A stretch of 64,000 bases of DNA, taken from NCBI GenBank assembly GCA_001304875.1, contig BBZO01000020.1:1-64000 (forward strand), written 5' to 3'. A program made the translations under genes and the position numbers. The DNA is from Clostridia bacterium UC5.1-2E3. GTDB taxonomy: Bacteria > Bacillota > Clostridia > Lachnospirales > Lachnospiraceae. Positions 8,157-19,319 of the stretch are shown here, in pieces. Each line of letters opens with the position of its first letter. Position 1 is the first letter of the stretch. The notes below the pieces were generated by a model that was not told the origin of the DNA, searched no databases, and saw nothing but the letters and a program-made list of their open reading frames with translations.

Positions 8157-10441
8157 GACCGGTATATTTAAAGCTTTGCGGCTGGGGGCCGTATAAAGGG
8201 GAGGAGACCGTGGATTTCTCCCCCATGGGCCGGGGCGGCTTATTCTTAATCACCGGGCCCACGGGCGCAGGAAAAACCACCATATTTGACGGCCTGACCT
8301 ATGCCCTCTACGGCGAGGTCAGCGGTTCGGTCCGGGAAAAGGACAGCCTGCGCAGCGATTTCGCGGACCGGGATCAGCCCACCTTTGCGGAGCTTGCCTT
8401 CACCCACCGCGGCGGACGCTACCGCGTGGAGCGGAGTCCCAGGTATGAGCGGGAAAAGCTGCGGGGCGAGGGTACCACGGTGGCGGGCGAGAGCGCCCTT
8501 TTATCCCGCACGGACGGGGAGCAGGAGGAGGTGCTGGCCCAGGGAGGCGCGGCCGTCACGCAGGCGGTCACGGAGCTTCTGGGGCTGGACTATCAGCAGT
8601 ACAAGCAGATTTCCATGCTGGCCCAGGGGGAATTTCTGCACCTTCTCACAGCCACCTCCAGGGAACGGACGGAAATTTATAGAGATATTTTCCAGACAGA
8701 GATCTATAACCGCATGACGGCCCGGCTGGCGGAGCGGACGAAGCGCCTCAGGGGCGAGATGGACCGGGCGCGGGAGAGGATGGACGAGCTGGCGGAGAGC
8801 CTGTTTTCGAGAGCGGGAGCTGGCGGGAGCTTCTGGAGCGGAAGACCAGAAACTACGAAAAACTGCTACGGTGCGCCAGGGAGGAGACGGCGGCGCAGGA
8901 GGAGCAGATTTCCCGGCTTACAAAGGAGGAGCAGGCGGCCGAGGAGGCCGGGAAGGCCCTGGTAAAAGAGAATGAGAAACAGAGGGCGAGGAACCGGCAG
9001 ATCGCGGATTATATAAGGCAGCAGGAGCGGCTGGCGCAGATGGACGGCCAGATAGCGGCATTGAAGGCGGAGCTTTCAGATTTGAAGGCGGCTGTAAAGA
9101 CGCTTCCCGGACTGCGGGCGGAGACGGAGGCTCTGAAGCTTCGCCTGGAGCGCCTGGAAGAGCAGAAGAAACGCCTGGCCGGCTGGATGAGCCGGCGGAA
9201 GGAGCTGGAACGCCGGCAGGAGGAGTTTGAGAGGCGCCTGGAGGCAGAGAAGGCAAAAAATGGGAGTACGACCGGGCCGAGGAGGACTATCGGAGAGCCA
9301 CTGCGGGCATCCTGGCCAGCGGGCTGACGGAAGGGGTTCCCTGCCCGGTCTGCGGCTCCCTCACCCACCCGGCCCCGGCGAAGCTATCCGGCGGGACGCC
9401 GGACGAGAAGGCGGTGCAGGCCTTAAAGGCGGCCTATGAGAAGGCGAGAGAGCACACGGAGAGCGCCCGGGCAGAGGCCGCGTCGGTGAAGGGGGCGCTC
9501 TCGTCCCTGGAGCAGTCCCTGGGCGATGTGGATCTGACGGACGGAGGTTTTCTGGCTCTGGCCCTGTTCGATGAGCAGGTGAAGGAGACGCAGGCGGCCA
9601 TCGGGGAAAAAGTCAGTTCATCGCCCGCACGGAGCAGAGCTTCCAGGACGGCGAGAAGCGCCTTGGCGAGCTCAAATCCGCGCGGGCGGAGCTTAAGCGT
9701 GGGATGAAAAAGCCGTCACAGACGGAGCCGGCGGACCTCTCCCTTTTGCAGGAGGAGAACCGGAAAAACGAGCAGGAGAGAAGGCGGATCCGTACAGAGC
9801 GGGAACGGCTTCTGGCGCATCTGGCCGGGAACCGGCGGGCGCTTGAGGAGATGGAACAGGTGAGAGGACGCCGGGAGGCCATGGAGAGCGAGTGGGCCGG
9901 CCTGCGCCCCTTAGAGCGGGCGGCAAACGGCTACAACGACCGCGGGCTGGCGTTTGAGCAGTATGTGCTCTCGGTGTATCTGGACGACATTTTACAGGCC
10001 GCCAACCGCAGGCTCCGGGCCATGACCGGGAGCAGGTATGAGCTCTACCGCATGCCCGCGCCGAAGGACCGCCGCAGCCGCGGCGGCATGGATCTGGAGG
10101 TGTACGACCAGTATACGGGGAAACGGCGCTCGGTGAAGTCGCTGTCCGGCGGCGAGAGCTTCAAGGCGGCGCTGGCGCTGGCGCTTGGCACCTCGGATGT
10201 CATTTTGCAGTACGCGGGGGGCATCCAGGTGGAGACCCTGTTTGTGGACGAGGGCTTCGGGGCGCTGGACGAGGAGTCCTTGGATCAGGCGCTGGATGCG
10301 CTGATCTCCCTAAGCGGGGGAAACCGGATGATCGGAATTATCTCCCACGTGGAGGAGCTGAAAAGCCGCATCGACCGCCAGATTGTGGTGGAGCGGACAA
10401 AAAACGGCAGCAGGATAAGATCGGGAGGCTTGGAAGGATAA
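8153..10441 (+). CDS. sbcC: SbcCD exonuclease, ATPase subunit SbcC
   Basis: SMC-like ATPase partner of SbcD. Walker A is GPTGAGKTTIFD at about residue 35; the Q-loop region is ISMLAQGEF. Long coiled coils flank the zinc hook VPCPVCGSLTHP, and the C-terminal ABC signature LSGGESFKAALALAL and Walker B LFVDEGFGALDE follow. The C-terminus is a D-loop/H-loop head. Three one-base losses, near 8812, 9258 and 9610, break the frame. The reconstructed length is about 763 residues, clearly shorter than the roughly 1040 of E. coli SbcC; the difference lies in the coiled-coil arms. GTG start overlaps sbcD. Confidence 0.94.
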
Positions 10442-11422
10442 TGGAGACAATGAAAAATCGATGGAAAAGGAAAAAACTACGCCTGGCGGCCGTGTCCGCG
10501 GCTGCGGTGCTGGCTGCGGCGGCAATGCTTGGCGGCTGCGGCGGCAACGTGATGTCCGCGGCCACCGAGGGAGGCTGCTACGCCATGCCCCAGGCCATGA
10601 TGATTATTTCCTCGGAGCGCAACCGCTACGAGGCGGTATATACCGACGCCATCTGGGACCGGCAGGTGGAGGGAACGACCTTTGAGAACTATCTGATGGG
10701 CCAGGTGGAGACATTTTTAGAGACCATGAGAATGATGAACCTGCTGGCGAAGGACCGGGAGGTGGAGCTGGACGGGCAGTGGCAGGAGCGCATGGAGCTG
10801 GCGGCGAAAGAGTATTACGGGGCGCTGACGGAGGACGACCGGGCTGCCATGGACATCGCGGAGGAAGATGTGCAGGTTATGTACCGGGAATACTGTCTGG
10901 CCAATCAGCTGGTGGAGCGTCTGACGGAGGATATGAATCTGGAGGTCAGCGACAACGAGGCCAAGGTTATTGTCATCCGCGAGGCGCGCACCGGCGACAC
11001 CCAGGCGGCCCAGAATGCGGCGGCGGCCTCATGCAGGAGGGAGCGGACTTTGACCGCGTGATGTCCGATGCGGGGATTCCCGTGGAGGAGCTGCGCCTGG
11101 GCCGCGGCGAGACTGACAAGGCCTACGAGGACGCGGTGTTTGCCCTGGAGAGCGGGGAGGTCAGCGGCCAGCTCACCGACGGGACCGATCTCTGTTTTGT
11201 GAAATGTGTCAATGCCTACGATGAGGCTGCCACGAGGGAGCGCAAGGAGCAGATTTTCGAGGAGCGCCGCCGGAAGGCTTTTGAACAGATCCTCGAGCAG
11301 TTCGGCCAGGGGAAAAAGGCCGCCTATCCCGAGGCTTCTTCGGCGAAGTGAGCTTCGACGAAGCGCCGGTGGCTCTGGGGGCTGATTTCTTTGCGATCTA
11401 TGAGAAGTACGCAGGTCAGTAG
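10441..11422 (+). CDS. Peptidyl-prolyl isomerase-like (SurA/PrsA type) lipoprotein
   Basis: Exported lipoprotein: basic N-terminus, hydrophobic stretch and lipobox MLGGC at about residues 30-34. The body resembles SurA_N/parvulin foldases: a helical chaperone-like N-terminal part (SSERNRYEAVYTDAIWD), then a parvulin-like segment around VIVIREARTGDTQAAQ and FALESGEVSG. It would assist folding of secreted proteins outside the membrane. Breaks near 11030 and 11337 are single-base losses; the restored tail ends FFAIYEKYAGQ at 11422. The ATG overlaps the sbcC stop (taatg). PPIase activity is a family-level guess; active-site residues were not verified. Confidence 0.75.
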
Positions 11423-11440
11423 GGAAAGGAGAAATGCTTC

Positions 11441-11925
11441 GTGGTAGCACTGGAGATTGAAGATATAAAGGGGTTTACTTCCGACCTGTTTGTCGGGACA
11501 AATTTGACTCGTTTCTTTTGAAGGAAGCCCGCTTCGTCACCTTCGCCGCCTTCGACATCGATGGGAAGGTGCGGGAGGACTATTACACCAGGGAGGAGCG
11601 GGAGGAGGGAAAAATCGGCGAGTATTCGGCCTGGAGCGCCTTGAAGCCGGTGTGCTACTTCCTTATAAAAGGAAAACGGCTTCCGGGCAGCTTTAAGATC
11701 GTGTTTAAGCTGGCGCCGGAGGCCGTCGGAAATTTTCTGAAGAACAACGGACTGCCCTTCACACCCGACCAGGTGGAGGGGCTGTACTTAAATATCCGCT
11801 ACGAGGAGCAGCGCCTCGTCTGCGTCACGGGAACCTCAGTGCGGATGTTTACGCTGGATAAGACGCTGGAGCAGCAGTGGGATGCCGCCGCTGAGACTTT
11901 TATCGGAGCGCAGAGGAGTTTATAA
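11441..11925 (+). CDS. DUF5721 family protein
   Basis: Conserved clostridial protein of unknown function, about 161 residues after correcting one lost T near 11507 (aaatttgac). GTG start at 11441 gives VALEIEDIKGFTSDLFVGT, then RFVTFAAFDIDGKV and YLNIRYEEQRLVC. No signal peptide or membrane segment is visible. It is 19 bases after the foldase lipoprotein and appears to end this operon. Its last 26 bases overlap the tail of the convergent carboxypeptidase gene. Confidence 0.72.
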
Positions 11926-13051
11926 GCTCCACCATGGCCAGGGGAAGGGCCTGGGTCTGCGCCATGATGGTATCAAACTCCGCGAAGTTCACCGGGCAGC
12001 TGGAGGCTCCGACCTCCACGGTGATGCCGGGAACCGGGCTGGCCATGGTCTGCATCCAGTCCTTGAGTCCGCCGCGTCCGGGGCTTCCGATGATCTGGTA
12101 GCCGCTTAAGCCGGCGGCGGTCTGGGCCATCTGATAGGAGCCGGCGGCCGCTTTGTTGTCCGCCGTATCCCAGTAGAGCACCTGCCCCATGGCGTGGTAG
12201 CTCATGCACGCGTCAAAGTCTGTATTTTTCACCAGCTGCGCCAGGGCCGCGCTCTCCGGCTCGGACAGAGGGGCGGTTCCCTTGTAGTCTGCGTAGGAGG
12301 CGTGGGAGAGCGTCTCGTTTAAGCTGGCCCAGTCTTTGTCAAAATTGTGGTTCAGATCCACGCCATTGGCGTTGTTTTTCCAGATGGTCAGATACTCCTC
12401 GTAGGCAGGGTGGTGCGGTTGGATGCCACATCCAGCCCGTAGATGTTCCGGAGGTTCTGTCTGAGGCTTTCGGAGGAGAGCGCGCTCTCCCCGGACTGGC
12501 TCACGCCTACCCCGTCCGGGTTGGCCATGGGAATGAAATGGATGGCGGTGGTGCTTAACAGATCCGAGATCCGTTTCCCGTTGTAGGTGCCGGAATCGTA
12601 GGCGGCCAGAAGCTGCTCGATCTGCTTCATGGTCAGCGGAACCGTGATGTACTCACGGCCGTGGATGGCCGACTGGATCAGCAGGCGGCGGCTGGCCTTG
12701 GGGCTTCCCACGATGATCTGGTAAATGTCCCTGCCGTCCGCGGAGCGCCCGATGGTGTTTACCGCCATGTGCTCGCCGTAGCGCCGCTCCAGGGCGCGGA
12801 TGTCGTTTACCATCTGGCCGTAGGAATATTTGTCCGTAGCTGCACCACTGGATCGGAGATGGATTTGTAGTAGTAATTGTTGGGGTTATCCCGTACCGCT
12901 GCGCCGGGGCCGATACGCCGGGGCCCACCTGTCCGGAGCCGGTGATGGGAGTCACGCCCGGGCCCACGGCGCCTGCGTAGGCCGGAGCAGCCGCCAGCAG
13001 AGCGGCGGCGCAGGCGATGAGAAAGCTTCGTTTCCACTGGTGTCTGAACAT
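11900..13051 (-). CDS. Secreted M14-family zinc carboxypeptidase
   Basis: Exported metallocarboxypeptidase, about 385 residues. It has a cleavable signal peptide (basic start, hydrophobic core, APAYAGA cleavage region). The zinc ligands are H and E in SAIHGREY and the later H in MSYHAMGQVLYW; the catalytic Glu is in GITVEVG. MANPDGV and DLNHNFDKDW are family landmarks. Such enzymes in clostridia often trim peptidoglycan peptides (gamma-D-glutamyl-diaminopimelate type), which is inference here. Three one-base losses, near 12890, 12835 and 12415, break the frame. It is divergent from htpG and converges on the DUF5721 gene with a 26-base overlap. Confidence 0.9.
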
Positions 13052-13173
13052 AGATTTCTTACCTCATTTTTATTTACATTCTGTTTTCTGTATCATATTT
13101 TCCAGATCATTATAAAAATTGCGGAATTTAAAGTCAACTGGCTTAAACAAAATGTAAGCAAACGTAATATTTG

Positions 13174-13200
13174 TTAGCACTCGATAAAAACGAGTGCTAA
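13174..13200 (+). promoter_or_regulatory. CIRCE operator (HrcA binding site)
   Basis: A perfect CIRCE element: TTAGCACTC (13174-13182), nine-base spacer, GAGTGCTAA (13192-13200). HrcA represses class I heat-shock genes through this site. It lies just upstream of the htpG -35 box. Confidence 0.95.
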
Positions 13201-13207
13201 TTTTCTG

Positions 13208-13236
13208 TTGACATTTGAAACCTGCGGTATTAAAAT
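13208..13236 (+). promoter_or_regulatory. htpG SigA promoter
   Basis: TTGACA (13208-13213), 17-base spacer, TAAAAT (13231-13236), 33 bases before the htpG start and directly after CIRCE. Repression would come from HrcA bound beside the -35 rather than across the start site. Confidence 0.85.
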
Positions 13237-13269
13237 ACATGGTACAAGATAAAAAAAGGAGTGTTTATC

Positions 13270-15275
13270 ATGGCAGCTAAGACAGGAAGCCTTTCAATTA
13301 ACAGCGAGAATATTTTCCCGATCATCAAAAAGTGCTCTATTCCGACCACGATATTTTCTACAGAGAGCTCGTCTCCAACGGATGCGACGCCATCACCAAG
13401 TTAAAGAAGCTGGAGCTGATGGGCGAGTACACGAAGCCCGAGGACGTGGAGTACAAGATTCTGGTGCAGGTGGATTCTAACGCGAAGACCATCACCTTCA
13501 CCGATAACGGCCTGGGCATGACCGCCGACGAGGTGGAGGAGTACATCAACCAGATCGCCTTCTCCGGCGCCCAGGATTTCCTGGAGAAGTACAAGGACAA
13601 GGCCAACGAGGACCAGATCATCGGTCATTTCGGACTGGGCTTCTACTCCGCGTTCATGGTGGCCGACAAGGTGACCATCGACACGCTCTCCTACCGGGAC
13701 GGCGAGAAGCCGGTGCACTGGAAGTCCGAGGGCGGCACGGAGTTTTCCATGGATGAGGGAGACAGAAGCGAGTGCGGAACCTCCATCACCCTTTACTTAA
13801 ACGAGGACAGCGTGGAGTTCGCCAACGAGTACCGCGCCCGCGAGGTCATCGAGAAATACTGCGCGTTCATGCCGGTGCCGATCTTTCTGGAGAACACCGC
13901 GGCTGAGCCCCAGTACGAGACCATCGAGAAGGACGAGCTGACCGACAAGGACACCATCGTGGAGACCATCGTCGAGGAGGCCAAGACCGAGGAGAAGGAG
14001 AATGAGAACGGCGAGAAGGAGATCGTGGAGGTATCCCCGGCCAGAGAAAAGTACAAAATCTTAAAGCGCCCGGTGGCCTTGAACGAGACCCACCCGCTCT
14101 GGAACAAGCACCCCAACGAGTGCACCGAGGAGGAGTATAAGGCCTTCTACCGCAAGGTATTCATGGACTACAAGGAGCCGCTGTTCTGGATCCATCTGAA
14201 CATGGACTACCCGTTCAACTTAAAGGGCATCCTCTACTTCCCGAAGATCAACCTGGAGTACGAGAGCATCGAGGGAACCATCAAGCTCTACAACAACCAG
14301 GTGTTCATCGCCGACAATATCAAAGAGGTAATTCCGGAGTTCCTGATGCTTTTAAAGGGTGTCATCGACTGCCCCGACCTGCCGCTCAACGTGTCCAGAA
14401 GCGCGCTGCAGAACGACGGCTTCGTGAAGAAGATTTCCGACTACATCACGAAGAAGGTGGCGGACAAGCTCTCCGGCATGTGCAAGACCGACCGGGAGAC
14501 CTACGAGAAATACTGGGACGACATCAACCCGTTCATCAAGTTCGGCTGCTTAAAGGATGAGAAGTTCGCCGAGAAGATGAACGACTACATCATTTTCAAG
14601 AACCTGGACGGAAAATATTTAACGCTCAAGGACTGCCTGGAGGAGAACAAGGAGAAGCACGAGAACACCGTGTTCTACGTGACCGACGAGAAGGAGCAGA
14701 GCCAGTACATCAACATGTTTAAGGAGGAGGGCATCGACGCGGTCATCCTTCCCCACAACATCGACTCCCCCTTCATCAGCCAGCTGGAGCAGAAAAATGA
14801 GAACGTTAAGTTCCTGCGCATCGACGCGGAGCTGACGGACACCTTCAAGGCCGAGACCGCGGAGGACGAGGCGGAGACCTTAAAGGCTGACGGCGAGAAG
14901 CTTAAGGAGATCTTTAAGAAGGCCCTGGGCGACGACAAGCTGGAGGTGAAGCTGGAGAAGTTAAAGAACGAGAACATTTCCTCCATGATCACGGTCTCCG
15001 AGGAGAGCCGCAGAATGCAGGAGATGATGAAGATGTATAACATGTACGGCATGGATCCCTCCATGTTCGGCGGCGCCGGACAGGTGCTGGTGTTAAACGC
15101 CGGCAATCATCTGGTGCAGTACGTGTTGAACCACGGCGAGGACGAGAACACCGCGAAGATCTGCGAGCAGCTCTACGATCTGGCACTCTTGAGCCACGGC
15201 TCCTTAAGCCCGGAGCGCATGACGAAGTTCATCGCCAGAACCAACGAGATCATGTCCATGATCGCAGGAGAATAA
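13270..15275 (+). CDS. htpG: Molecular chaperone HtpG (Hsp90)
   Basis: ATP-dependent Hsp90 chaperone, about 668 residues. The GHKL ATPase N-terminal domain shows ELVSNGCDAITKL, DNGLGMT and the lid GHFGLGFYSAFMVADKV. The middle domain has FPKINLEYESIEG and LPLNVSRSALQ. The C-terminal dimerisation domain follows. A lost G near 13333 (aagtgctct) breaks the frame after the first 20 residues; ATG 13270 with aaaggag upstream is the true start. A perfect CIRCE site makes it an HrcA-regulated gene, unlike B. subtilis htpG. Confidence 0.96.
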
Positions 15276-15279
15276 TACG

Positions 15280-16211
15280 TTGAAGCTGATGGAACAAGCC
15301 TGTTCCCGCATGGGAATTGCCCTTATTGTATATCTGGTGCTGGGAGACGTCATCTCGATGACGCTCTCGGCACTTGTGTCATATTTGCCGGAAGCGATGC
15401 AGAATTATCTGGCGCTGTATCTGATCGTCTATGCTGTATCGCTGCCGGTGTTTTTGCTGTTTGCCCGCTGGGCGGCGGCCGGGGACGGCGCGATGGCCCT
15501 CCTCCCGCGCCGCCGCATGAATCTGAGGCAGTTTTTTATGACCTTCGTGATGACCATGGGCGTCGCCTACGCCTGCAATTACGTCGGCGTATTCATAAAT
15601 CACTGGTTCTCACGGTATGCGGGCGGCAATCCGATGGACATGAATCCGGTCTACTCCGTGATGGAGCAGATGGATCCCATGTTTGCGGTCTATGTGGGAG
15701 TCCTGGGGCCCATCGCGGAGGAGATCGTCTACCGCGGCGTGGTGCTGGGGCGGCTTAAGCGGTTCGGCGAGCGGGAGGCCGTCATCTTCTCGGCGGTGGT
15801 GTTCGGCCTGATGCACGGAAATGTGTCCCAGACGCTGTACGCCACAGCCATCGGGCTGTTCCTGGGCTTTGTGGCGGTGCGGTCCGGCGGCATTCTCTAC
15901 GGCTGTATTCTGCACGTGATGATCAACAGCTATTCCCTTCTTCTGTCCGCGGGGCTCAAGACGGCGGGCGCCCTGGGGGTGTCCGCGCTCTGGAAATACA
16001 GCGCGGCGGCGTTTTTGTCACAATGTTATTTGTGGTGTTCGGCTTTAGTTTCCTGTTTAAGCTGATCCGCTACGGCAGTTTTAAGATGCGCTCGGGCGCG
16101 GGGGAGCTGGAGGTCACCGGCGGGCAGATGGCGCGGGCCATGTTTTTAAATCCCGGATTTCTGCTGTTCGCGTTCGTGTGTATGCTTTCGATTGTTAATT
16201 ATCTGCTGTAA
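15280..16211 (+). CDS. CPBP-family intramembrane metalloprotease
   Basis: Membrane protease of the CAAX/Abi (CPBP) family with about eight hydrophobic segments. The diagnostic motifs are EEIVYRG (about residue 148), FGLMHGN and HVMIN, which place the Glu/His metal-binding residues within the membrane. Members process prenylated or peptide substrates or give bacteriocin immunity; the substrate here is unknown. TTG at 15280 lies after aggag and five bases past the htpG stop; ATG 15289 is an alternative. A lost T near 16015 breaks the frame; the last membrane segment then resumes to the stop at 16211. Confidence 0.88.
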
Positions 16212-16237
16212 CAGTTCCGCCGCTTTCGTGATCCCCC

Positions 16238-16266
16238 TTGACTTTGTATGCGTCAGTTACTATAAT
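16238..16266 (+). promoter_or_regulatory. degV SigA promoter
   Basis: TTGACT (16238-16243), 17-base spacer, perfect TATAAT (16261-16266). The start codon is 52 bases further on. Confidence 0.85.
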
Positions 16267-16317
16267 ATATAGTAATGAATACTACGTGCGGCTATGGCCG
16301 GGTTTAGGAGGCAAGCG

Positions 16318-17154
16318 ATGACGTATAAGATTATTGGGGACAGCTGCCTGGATCTGACAGAGGAGCTGAAAAAGGACAGCCATTTTCAGATGATTCCGCT
16401 GACCCTGCAGGTGGGAGACACGCAGGTGATCGACGATGAGACCTTCGACCAGGCGGCCTTTTTAAAGCTGGTGAGGGAGAATGAGGAGTGCCCGAAGACG
16501 GCGTGCCCCTCGCCGGAGAAGTTTAAGGAGGCCTATGAGTGCGAGGCGGAGAATATTTTTGTTATCACACTCTCGGAGCATTTAAGCGGCAGTTATAATG
16601 CGGCGGTGGTGGGGAAACAGCTCTATGAGGAGGAGCACGGCCCGAAAAATATCGCGGTCATCGGCTCCGATTCCGCCTCTGCCGGGGAGCTGAACATTGC
16701 CCTGCGGATCCGGGATCTGATCGAGGCGGGGAAGAGCTTCCAGGACATCGTGGAGGACATCATGGTCTACCGCGAGGAGATGAAGACCTATTTCGTCCTC
16801 GAGTCGCTGGACACGCTTCGCAAGAACGGACGGCTCACGGGGCTGCAGGCGTTTTTCGCCACGGCCCTCAACATAAAACCGATTATGAGCGCGGCCCACG
16901 GCGTCATCATCAAGCTGGAGCAGGCCAGGGGCATTAACAAAGCGCTGATGCGCATGACGGAGATCGCCATGAAGCACGGCGGAGACACCGCGAAAAAGCG
17001 TCTGGTCATCGCCCACTGCAACAATCCGGAGCGGGCGCAGATGGTGAAGGACGCTATGTGCCGTCTGGGAAAATTTAAGGACATCGTCATCACGGAGACA
17101 GCCGGTGTGGCCACGGTCTATGCCAACGACGGCGGCATCGTCATGACGATCTGA
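16318..17154 (+). CDS. DegV family fatty-acid-binding protein
   Basis: DegV proteins bind a single fatty acid and, as FakB, present it to the FakA kinase. The 278-residue frame is intact. Landmarks are IIGDSCLDL at the start, IPLTLQVGD, TLSEHLSGSYNAA and ESLDTLRKNGRL, which line the lipid pocket in the family. ATG 16318 is chosen because AGGAGG at 16306-16311 sits six bases upstream. No fakA is nearby. The specific lipid cannot be read from sequence. Confidence 0.92.
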   Translation: MTYKIIGDSCLDLTEELKKDSHFQMIPLTLQVGDTQVIDDETFDQAAFLKLVRENEECPKTACPSPEKFKEAYECEAENIFVITLSEHLSGSYNAAVVGKQLYEEEHGPKNIAVIGSDSASAGELNIALRIRDLIEAGKSFQDIVEDIMVYREEMKTYFVLESLDTLRKNGRLTGLQAFFATALNIKPIMSAAHGVIIKLEQARGINKALMRMTEIAMKHGGDTAKKRLVIAHCNNPERAQMVKDAMCRLGKFKDIVITETAGVATVYANDGGIVMTI

Positions 17155-17165
17155 AGGAGTTTTGT

Positions 17166-18388
17166 ATGAGAAGAAAAAGGAGTCGGAGGCCCTGGATGAT
17201 TTTGGCGCTGCCGGCTCTTTTGCTGCTGGCGCTTCTGGCCTTCACAGTAAAAGAGCAGGGGAGCAGGGAACCGCTTGTCATCGGGGAGCCGGGCGGAGAA
17301 ATGACTGCGGAGGAAACCGGTGCTCCGCTGGTGATTGACCTGGGGACGGACGGCACAGGCGGCGGGGACTCTTCCGGGGAAGATGCCGCCGGAGAAGCGG
17401 CTGGCGATTCGTCCACCCGCCTGCTGTTTGCGGGGGATGTCCTTCTCTCCGATCACGTGTTAAACGCCTACGACCGGGCGGGGGGAATCCACGGCGTCGT
17501 GGACGAGGCCATCCGGCAGACGGTGGGGCAGGCGGACATTTTCATGGCCAATCAGGAGTTTCCCTTCAGCGAGCGGGGGACGGCGGCGGAGGACAAGCAG
17601 TTCACATTCCGCCTGCCTCTCTCCCGTGTGCCCATGATGAACGAGCTGGGGCTGGACCTGGTGACGCTGGCTAACAACCATGCGCTGGACTTCGGCACTG
17701 ACGCCCTTCTGGACACCTGCGCGGCCCTGGACGGGGCCGGGATTCTCCGCGTGGGGGCAGGAGCGAATCTGGATGAGGCCAGAGCGCCGGTCTTCATCGA
17801 GAAAAACGGGATCCGTTTCGGCTTCATCGGCGTCTCCCGTGTGATTCCGGAGGGCGGCTGGGCCGCGGGGGCTTCCCGCCCGGGGATGTTCACCACCTAT
17901 GACAACAATCTCCCCCAGGTGCTGGAGGAGATTGAAACGGCCCGCGGGCTCTGCGATTATCTGATCGTGTACGTTCACTGGGGAATTGAGAGAAATACGT
18001 CGCCGGAGGAATACCAGCGGATTCTGGGGCAGAAATACATTGACGCCGGGGCGGACATGGTGATCGGCAGCCACCCCCATGTGCTGCAGGGCATCGAGTA
18101 TTACAACGGCTGTCCCATCGTCTACAGCCTGGGGAACTTCGTGTTCGGCAGCTCGATCCCGAAGACCATGCTGCTGGAGGCGGAGTTTGCGGCGGGGGAG
18201 ACGGCGCAGGAGCCGGGCCAGGCGGCGGGGAAACACTGTCCCCGCGGCTGCGCCTGATTCCCTGCACCTCGTCGGCGGGCTACACCACCGCAGTGACGGA
18301 TCCCGCGGCCGTGCAGGCCTTTTACAGGGAGATGGAGGGGCTGTCCTTCGGGCTCACGGTGGAGGAGAATGGCTGCGTCATCCCTTAG
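17166..18388 (+). CDS. CapA-family (poly-gamma-glutamate biosynthesis-like) protein
   Basis: Membrane-anchored CapA/metallophosphatase-like protein, about 407 residues. An N-terminal hydrophobic anchor (residues about 12-28) and a Gly/Asp/Glu-rich linker precede the domain. Metal-site motifs are LLFAGDVLLSDH, MANQEFPF, TLANNHALDFG, YVHWGIERN and GSHPHVLQG. CapA homologues take part in poly-gamma-glutamate capsule assembly, but no capBCD genes are present, so the role is open. A base lost near 18230 breaks the frame; the restored end CVIP stops at 18388. It overlaps the stop of the convergent radical SAM gene by four bases. Confidence 0.88.
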
Positions 18389-19316
18389 GCGGCAGGTCCA
18401 TCCCCTGCCAGATTCCCCCGCTCCCGCATCACGCGGGCGCAGGTATTTAAGACCTTCCGCTTGTCGCGCTCCACCCGGGCTCGATGAGCAGCCGCCGGGG
18501 CGCGTCGCCGGTGATGCGGTGAATGACCACCGACGGCGGGAGGATGCGGATGCAGTCGCAGATCAGATTCGCGTACTCCTCCAGCGTAAATATGTGAAAC
18601 GGGGCCGCTTCGTAGTAAGCGGCCAGTTTTGTGCCCTTTAAGATGTGCAGGAGCTGGAGCTTGATCCCGTCGGTTCCCAGGCGTCCCAGATAATCGACGG
18701 TGGTCAGCATGTCCTCCCGGCTCTCGCCCGGAAGACCTAAAATCACGTGGGTCACCACCTCGAGCCCCGCATCCTTCAGACGGGAAAATGCGTCCTCGAA
18801 GCAGGAGAGGGGATAGCCTCTCTGTATCAGTTCTGCGGTATCCGGGCGGATGGTCTGGAGCCCCAGCTCCACCCAGACCGGTTTCTCTTCGTTCAGCCGC
18901 CGGAGCAGCTTCACGGTTTCTGGCGGCAGGCAGTCCGGCCGGGTGGCCACCGAGAGCACCGCCACGTCGGGATGGCGGATGGCTTCGGTGAACAGCGTTT
19001 CCAGGTAATCGACGGGGGCGTAGGTGTTGGTGTAGGACTGAAAGTAGGCGATATATTTCCCCGAGGAAATCTTTCGCGCCACCCGTGCTTGGCGTCTTCG
19101 ATCTGCTGTGTGACTGAGGTTTTCCGCCGCTCGGCGAAATCCCCGGAGCCGCCCTCGCTGCAGAAGATGCAGCCGCCGGTTCCAGCGTGCCGTCCCGGTT
19201 GGGGCAGGTCATCCCCCCGTCCAGGGCCAGCTTGTAGATCTTTTCCCCGAAGCGCTGCTTCAGATGTTCATTCAGTGAATAGTAGGCTTATCGCCCCAGC
19301 GGGTCTGTCGTTCCAT
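18385..19316 (-). CDS. TIGR01212-family radical SAM protein
   Basis: Radical S-adenosylmethionine enzyme of the YtqA/TIGR01212 group, about 310 residues. The N-terminus ERQTRWGDKPYYSLNEHLK and GMTCPNRDGT...GGCIFC carries the cysteines for the 4Fe-4S cluster. Family features KYIAYFQSYTNTYAP, GLQTIRPDT, LGLPGE and LLHILKGTKLA follow. Three one-base losses near 19287, 19180 and 18472 split it; the restored C-terminus reads GWSRDKRKVLNTCARV. ATG is complementary to 19314-19316, immediately after the upstream hydrolase stop. The reaction catalysed by this family remains unassigned or only weakly linked to tRNA modification. Confidence 0.9.
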
Positions 19317-19319
19317 CGG

